Source of the DNA: JBGTIS01 sp041745535
Lineage (GTDB): Bacteria; Bacteroidota; Bacteroidia; Cytophagales; Cyclobacteriaceae
Reading direction: 5' to 3'
Assembly: GCA_041745535.1 (NCBI GenBank)
Contig: JBGTIS010000244.1
Span: 1-12,205 of the forward strand
Length of the DNA: 12,205 bases
The translations under genes and the position numbers were made by a program. Numbering within the stretch: position 1 is the stretch's first letter; every line of letters begins with the position of its first letter. The notes below the pieces were generated by a model. It had not been told where the DNA came from. It searched no databases and worked only from the letters and a program-made list of their open reading frames with translations. Of the stretch, positions 7,669 to 12,205 are shown piece after piece.

Positions 7669-9345
7669 CTAAAAGTCTTCTATTCGTAGCGATAGGGACG
7701 ATTGTTGCCAGGCACTTTCAAATTCTTTTTGGATCCATTGGGCATCCTCATTTTTTTGCTGGGCCTTCAAACTTTCCAGTAGTCCAAAAAGGGAACGTCC
7801 ATTGCGCGGATGCCGCTTTAGATTCTCACGAAATACGGCTTCCGCCTCCGCGGCTTGTCCTGCGCGCAGGAGGGCTCCTCCCAACGACTCCCGTACCGGA
7901 TAATACCAGGCTGGAGGCTCATCATAAATAAGCGCATCTTGTGCGGTGACAGCACTCCTCCAATGCGCAAGGGCGGTTTGTTCGTCAGGAGCCAGTTGAA
8001 CTTCCAGAATGATAGCTGCCAGGTTCAACATGGTATCCGCTGGGTTAAACATCCACATCCAATCCGGTGGGATATTGCTTCGAGCCGCTGAAAAAGCAGC
8101 CTTTTCCGCGGTGGCCTCCTCCATCCTGCCTTTGGCCGCCAGGGCCAGGGTCTGCCCATAGTGCCAGAATGCTTTTGTCATAAACATCCGGGCGTCTGGC
8201 ATGGGCATAGCCAGCACCTCATCCCATTGCTGAAAGCGCAGCAGCACAAAGAGAGAATTGGGTAGAAAGTAATCTATCATCATGGGATCTGTATCAAAGG
8301 CAGGTTCCAGAAATTCCTTGATTTTGTCAGCAGCTTGTTTGGCATCCTCAAAACGCCCCTGCTCCATCCTCGACCGAACGATCATGTGGAGGTTGTGTGG
8401 ATAATAAACATGGGTATAAATGTTCCCGCTCACCCCCGTAAGCTTTAGATACTCCTGATCAGCCTGGGCTGCCTTTTCGTTGAGCTGTGCTGTCATTTCA
8501 TAGTCGCCCAAGGACATCAAAATATGGGTGGGCATGTGCACCAGGTGTCCGGCCCCCGGCACCAGATCCGCCAGCCGGTAAGCAGCGGCCAGGGCATACT
8601 CGGGATGAGGGGAGGTATCCAGCAAGTGGATGTAAAGATGATTAGCCAGGGGTTGGTCAGGGTTGCGTCTCATGATGGTTTCCAGCACATTGAGACTTTC
8701 CTCCGCTTCTTCTGACGGTTTGCCATCGGCATTGTACCATACATACCGGTGAAGGTTCATCACACTTTCCGCATAGAGGGAAGCGGCATCCAGGTCGTCG
8801 GGATACTGGCGCACCAACTCCCGCATGGCATCCCGGTAATCCCGGTCTATCTTTTCCCAATCAGCATTCGCTTCGCCCGAACATCGTTTGGCCAGGGCCT
8901 GGATATAAGCTTGTTCAGCGGGGGAAGCGTTTGCACTTAACTCCAGCGCCTTTTGAATGGCCTGATAGGCTTCCTTCGCCTGCACGTCCATGTCCAAATC
9001 CATATTCATGCGCTGTCCAAGCGCCAAAGATAATCCCCAGTAAGGCATGGCTGCCTGCGGATCCAGTTCAGCCGCACGGCGAAAGGATCGTACCGCTTCC
9101 GGACGGTTGAAGCCAAAAATCATCATCAGGCCCTGATCGAAGAAACGCTGGGCTTCCGGGTTCTTTATCGTAATGGAATGATGATGGTTGCCCATTCCAG
9201 GCAGCAGTACAGCAGGTTTTTCATCGGAGTGCGCGGTAGCATGATGCTGTGCTTTTGTTGGTAAGGAATGCCCCAAAAAGAGGAGGGTAATCAATACCAG
9301 GGCTGATAAGAAGTGATTCCCTGGGCTTTTCATATTTGTTTTCAT
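7669..9345 (-). CDS. Exported TPR-like repeat protein with conserved-looking histidine clusters
   Basis: This is a helical-repeat protein of the widespread tetratricopeptide-like family with the opening pattern FFDQGLMMIFGFNRPEAVRSF and the closing pattern DEPPAWYYPVRESLGGALL. No catalytic function is known to me. The frame opens at an ATG at 9372 (567 aa). I prefer the ATG at 9345 (558 aa), which gives a Lys-containing n-region, a hydrophobic core and a cleavage near TKAQ; the ATG at 9333, preceded by an A-rich stretch, is equally plausible. TPR-like helices are visible at the start (EAVRSFRRAAELDP) and end (AEAEAVFRENLKRHPRNG). In 567-aa numbering the centre has His245/249/256, His276/279/283 (GHLVHMPTHI) and His321/326/329 (HVYYPHNLHM), which could bind metal or simply be structural. 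The N-terminus after the signal is also His-rich (QHHATAH, NHHHS). It lies just downstream of the HTCS regulator gene on the same strand, suggesting co-transcription. Confidence 0.88.
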   Translation of the reverse strand: MKTNMKSPGNHFLSALVLITLLFLGHSLPTKAQHHATAHSDEKPAVLLPGMGNHHHSITIKNPEAQRFFDQGLMMIFGFNRPEAVRSFRRAAELDPQAAMPYWGLSLALGQRMNMDLDMDVQAKEAYQAIQKALELSANASPAEQAYIQALAKRCSGEANADWEKIDRDYRDAMRELVRQYPDDLDAASLYAESVMNLHRYVWYNADGKPSEEAEESLNVLETIMRRNPDQPLANHLYIHLLDTSPHPEYALAAAYRLADLVPGAGHLVHMPTHILMSLGDYEMTAQLNEKAAQADQEYLKLTGVSGNIYTHVYYPHNLHMIVRSRMEQGRFEDAKQAADKIKEFLEPAFDTDPMMIDYFLPNSLFVLLRFQQWDEVLAMPMPDARMFMTKAFWHYGQTLALAAKGRMEEATAEKAAFSAARSNIPPDWMWMFNPADTMLNLAAIILEVQLAPDEQTALAHWRSAVTAQDALIYDEPPAWYYPVRESLGGALLRAGQAAEAEAVFRENLKRHPRNGRSLFGLLESLKAQQKNEDAQWIQKEFESAWQQSSLSLRIEDF

Positions 9346-9398
9346 AGCTTGATCAATTAAGTGCCTAATCATTATTAAGGTCTAACAAGATCTGTGTA

Positions 9399-12205
9399 TC
9401 AAAGAGAGCGCGTTGCCAGAAAGTCAGAGGGAGTTTGGTTAAAATGCTTCCAGAAGCATTTGGTAAAGTAAGACGGATCCTGAAAGCCTGTCTGGAAAGC
9501 CACCTCGGCGATGTTGCCCGCACCTCGGGAAAGCAGGTCGGCGGCTCTTTTCAAGCGTATCAGGCGGATAAAATCACCAGGAGCCTGATCGGTCAGGGCT
9601 TTGAGCTTTCTGAACAACTGCATCCGGCTCATGCCTGCTTCTCTGCCCAACTCCTCTACCCCAAATCCGGCATCAGCCATATGATCTTCCATGATTTGCA
9701 TCACTCGCTGAATAAACTGCTCATCTACCGAGGTAATGGTAATAGATCTGGGTTCTAAGGTAATCTGGCGACTGAAATGGTCCCTGAGTTTCTTTCTGCT
9801 TTCTATCAGGTTTTTAATCCGTACCAGCAACTCCTCAGCTGCAAAAGGTTTGATGATGTAATCATCGGCTCCGGTTTCCAATCCTTCTATTTTGTCCTCT
9901 CCACTAGCTTTGGCGGTGAGTAGGATAACCGGGATATGAGCCGTCTTTTCATCAGTTTTGAGTTTACGGCATAGCTCTACTCCATCCATCACAGGCATCA
10001 TTACATCGCTGAGGATCAGATCAGGAATCGTCTCAAGGGCCGTAGTATAGCCTGCCTGTCCATCGGCTGCTTCTATGACCTGAAAGGCAGGTTGTAAGGT
10101 TTCACGAACAAACTGCCGGATATCGGCATGGTCTTCTACGATCAGTACCAAAGGCCTGTCTGAATTTTCCATTATCGAAACAGCAGTTAGGCTCATTGCA
10201 CCGTCCGTTTCATGAAAAGGCATTGTATTTGAATTACCATTTTCCAAGGCAGGTCCAGCGATTACCGTTTCCTCAAAGTCTGCCATTTTTAAGGGCAACC
10301 GAACGATAAAACAACTCCCATGATTCGGTTGACTTTCCACTGTCACTTCCCCACCATACAACTCCACCAATTCCCGCACCAGCGACAATCCAATCCCGGT
10401 GCCTTCCTGCCCTGCGGTCTGAGCAGAATACGCCTGATAGAAACGATCAAAAATCTTTTGGGCTTGGGCCTCACCAATGCCTTCACCACTGTCCTGAACT
10501 TTTATTTCCAATATGGCTGTCTTTTCAGATGGATTGGGTTTTTTGAAAGTGACTGAAAGAGTTTTTTCCTCGGCTGCCTGTAACAGGGCAGAAACCGCAA
10601 TGGTTCCACCGCCTGGGGTAAATTTGAAGGCATTTGATAGCAGATTGGTGATGATCTTTTCCAGTTTATCACCATCAAAGTAAACCACTGGATTGTCTGC
10701 AGGATACTGAAAATGATATTGTATTTGCTGCTGTTCCGCAAGAGAAGAAAAGGAAAGCACCACGTTCTTGAGAAAGGGCACAATGGCTGCCGGTTTGGTT
10801 TCCAGCTTCATACTACCCGCTTCCAGTTTAGATAAGTCCAGCAATTGATTAATTAGATTCAACAATCGATGCGTGTTACGTTGCATCATCTGGTACACAG
10901 GTTTATCCTCACTTTCTGCTGATGTGCGGGATAGAAACTTTTCCAGAGGACCTAAGATCAGCGTTAATGGCGTACGGAATTCATGGGAGATATTGGCAAA
11001 GAAGCGGGATTTCATGTGGTCTATCTCATGCATCTTCTCCGCTTCCAGGGTTTGTAATTTCAACGCATGTTTTAGCCGTTCCCGTTTCACGGTGTATTGC
11101 CTGAGGCCATACAAAAAACACAATCCTATGATCCCATACAACCCATACCCCCACCAGGTTCGCCACCAGGGAGGCAGAATGGTAAGTTGCAGAGTAGCTT
11201 CCTGTTCATTCCATACACCATCGCTGTTAGATCCTTTTACATGAAATGTATATTTTCCCGGATCTAAATCGGTATAACTTGCAAATCTTCGGGTACCAGA
11301 ATATACCCAGTTTTTATCTACCCCATCCAACATATAAGCATATTGGTTCTTTTCGGGGGCATCATAATTAAGGGCCACGAAATCAAAAGACAGAAAGTTT
11401 TCATCGTAAGGTAGCTCGATAGAACTATCCGGTACAGGTATGCTCTTCTCCAGTACTTTAAAACCAGTGATATAAACAGGCGGAGTTGTAGTATTTTCTT
11501 TAATACTATCGGGGTAAAAACTGACCAAACCGTCCGTGTTGCCAAACATCAATTTTCCATTGTTCCTATAAGCACCTCCCAGAAATTGATCGCCTGGCAA
11601 GCCATCACTGACGCTGAAGTTGCGGAAAGCATTCGTTGCAGGCGTAAAGCGGCTTAATCCCTGGCTGGTACCCACCCACAAATTACCCTTTTCGTCTCCA
11701 ATGATGCTCTCCACCCGATTACTGGGTAATCCATGCCGCTTAGTAAAGTAGGTAAAGGTATTAGTATGAGGGTCAAACCGGTTCAATCCTCCCTGGAAAG
11801 TACCTACCCAGATAATGCCTTCCTGATCTTCATAGAGTGAGAGCACATAATGATCATTCAGTTGCTCTCTAGATGCCTTTGAATTAGGTTGATAACGGGT
11901 AAACTTACCCGTTTCAGGATTAAACCGGCACATGCCTTTCTGGGTAGCCACCCATACCTCACCCGTATGACTCACCATCAAGTCATTGACCCATCCTGGA
12001 ATCAGACTGGTGGAATCCATTTCGCTGGCTTTATAGTAGGTAAATTGCTCAGTAGCAGGGTCAAAAGAAGCCATTTCGTCAATAAACCCACCGATCCAGA
12101 GCTTGCCGGAAGCATCTACATCCAGCATTCTGACATAGAACGCACAAGCGTAACGGATGAATTTTCCGGTAGCCCGATCTAAGCGGTAGAGTCCTTTTTC
12201 CATAT
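9399..12205 (-). CDS. Hybrid two-component system regulator (HTCS), N-terminus missing (5' partial)
   Basis: This is a single-chain sensor/response regulator that senses a periplasmic ligand and controls transcription in Bacteroidota. Numbering from the ATG at 12203, visible parts are: periplasmic propeller repeats (GKLWIGG 33-39, GEVWVATQKG 81-90, IIWVGTFQGG 130-139, NLWVGTSQG 174-182, KLMFGNTDG 217-225); a Y_Y_Y domain about 265-343; a membrane segment about 350-368; HisKA with phospho-acceptor His407 in NISHEFRTP; HATPase with N520/N524, DSGEGIG (571-577), FDRFYQ and GTGIGLSL (601-608); a receiver with E690/D691, phospho-acceptor Asp733 (LSDVMMP), Thr763 and Lys785; and an AraC-type DNA-binding domain about 828-931 (GMSRMQLFRKLK, VAFQTGFQDPSYFTKCFWKHF). 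All catalytic residues are intact. The ATG at 12203 begins inside a propeller repeat, so the real start lies beyond the window; typical HTCS proteins are about 1300-1400 residues, so several hundred are missing. The target genes are not evident here. Confidence 0.95.
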   Translation of the reverse strand, partial: MEKGLYRLDRATGKFIRYACAFYVRMLDVDASGKLWIGGFIDEMASFDPATEQFTYYKASEMDSTSLIPGWVNDLMVSHTGEVWVATQKGMCRFNPETGKFTRYQPNSKASREQLNDHYVLSLYEDQEGIIWVGTFQGGLNRFDPHTNTFTYFTKRHGLPSNRVESIIGDEKGNLWVGTSQGLSRFTPATNAFRNFSVSDGLPGDQFLGGAYRNNGKLMFGNTDGLVSFYPDSIKENTTTPPVYITGFKVLEKSIPVPDSSIELPYDENFLSFDFVALNYDAPEKNQYAYMLDGVDKNWVYSGTRRFASYTDLDPGKYTFHVKGSNSDGVWNEQEATLQLTILPPWWRTWWGYGLYGIIGLCFLYGLRQYTVKRERLKHALKLQTLEAEKMHEIDHMKSRFFANISHEFRTPLTLILGPLEKFLSRTSAESEDKPVYQMMQRNTHRLLNLINQLLDLSKLEAGSMKLETKPAAIVPFLKNVVLSFSSLAEQQQIQYHFQYPADNPVVYFDGDKLEKIITNLLSNAFKFTPGGGTIAVSALLQAAEEKTLSVTFKKPNPSEKTAILEIKVQDSGEGIGEAQAQKIFDRFYQAYSAQTAGQEGTGIGLSLVRELVELYGGEVTVESQPNHGSCFIVRLPLKMADFEETVIAGPALENGNSNTMPFHETDGAMSLTAVSIMENSDRPLVLIVEDHADIRQFVRETLQPAFQVIEAADGQAGYTTALETIPDLILSDVMMPVMDGVELCRKLKTDEKTAHIPVILLTAKASGEDKIEGLETGADDYIIKPFAAEELLVRIKNLIESRKKLRDHFSRQITLEPRSITITSVDEQFIQRVMQIMEDHMADAGFGVEELGREAGMSRMQLFRKLKALTDQAPGDFIRLIRLKRAADLLSRGAGNIAEVAFQTGFQDPSYFTKCFWKHFNQTPSDFLATRSL

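Noticed and set aside
10873..11244. 123-codon + strand open frame opposite the HTCS kinase region
   Set aside because: Overlaps the conserved HisKA and membrane segment of the regulator; composition looks like an antisense shadow.

Overview
The window looks like a chromosomal segment of a member of the Bacteroidota, probably an environmental, glycan-degrading lineage of the Cytophagia/Saprospiria type rather than a gut Bacteroides. The evidence is a hybrid two-component regulator of the HTCS type on one polypeptide, several exported or lipid-anchored enzymes, no clear Shine-Dalgarno sequences with A-rich start regions instead, and a very large ThuA / sugar dehydrogenase / PKD / cytochrome c / CBM6 fusion. 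Base composition is roughly balanced and no phylogenetic marker is present, so placement below phylum is a guess.

Layout. Bases 1-7393 hold four genes on the + strand: (i) an amidase-signature hydrolase whose 5' end lies outside the window; (ii) a formylglycine-type sulfatase lipoprotein 51 bp downstream; (iii) a small secreted protein of unknown function 10 bp after it; and (iv) after a 114-bp gap, a 1151-residue lipoprotein with five or six domains, starting at TTG. Bases 7394-7668 are a 275-bp convergent intergenic region with only weak inverted repeats. Bases 7669-12205 hold two genes on the - strand: the 3' part of an HTCS regulator (its 5' end is outside the window) and, directly downstream of it, an exported TPR-like protein with an unusual number of histidines.

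How it may work together. All + strand products appear to be exported. They carry activities expected at or outside the cell envelope: amide hydrolysis, desulfation, sugar oxidation with an attached heme domain, and carbohydrate binding. A surface or periplasmic pathway acting on a sulfated or amidated carbohydrate is a reasonable inference, but no substrate can be read from the sequence. The regulator and the TPR-like protein are co-oriented and closely spaced, so they may be co-transcribed. No SusC/SusD pair, tRNA, rRNA, CRISPR array, transposase or att-like repeat was seen.

The most interesting item is the large fusion protein, in which the cytochrome c domain appears to sit inside a beta-sandwich domain. 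The uncharacterised secreted protein beside the sulfatase and the histidine pattern of the TPR-like protein come next. I did not find a clearly new system such as a defence island, mobile element or RNA-guided locus.
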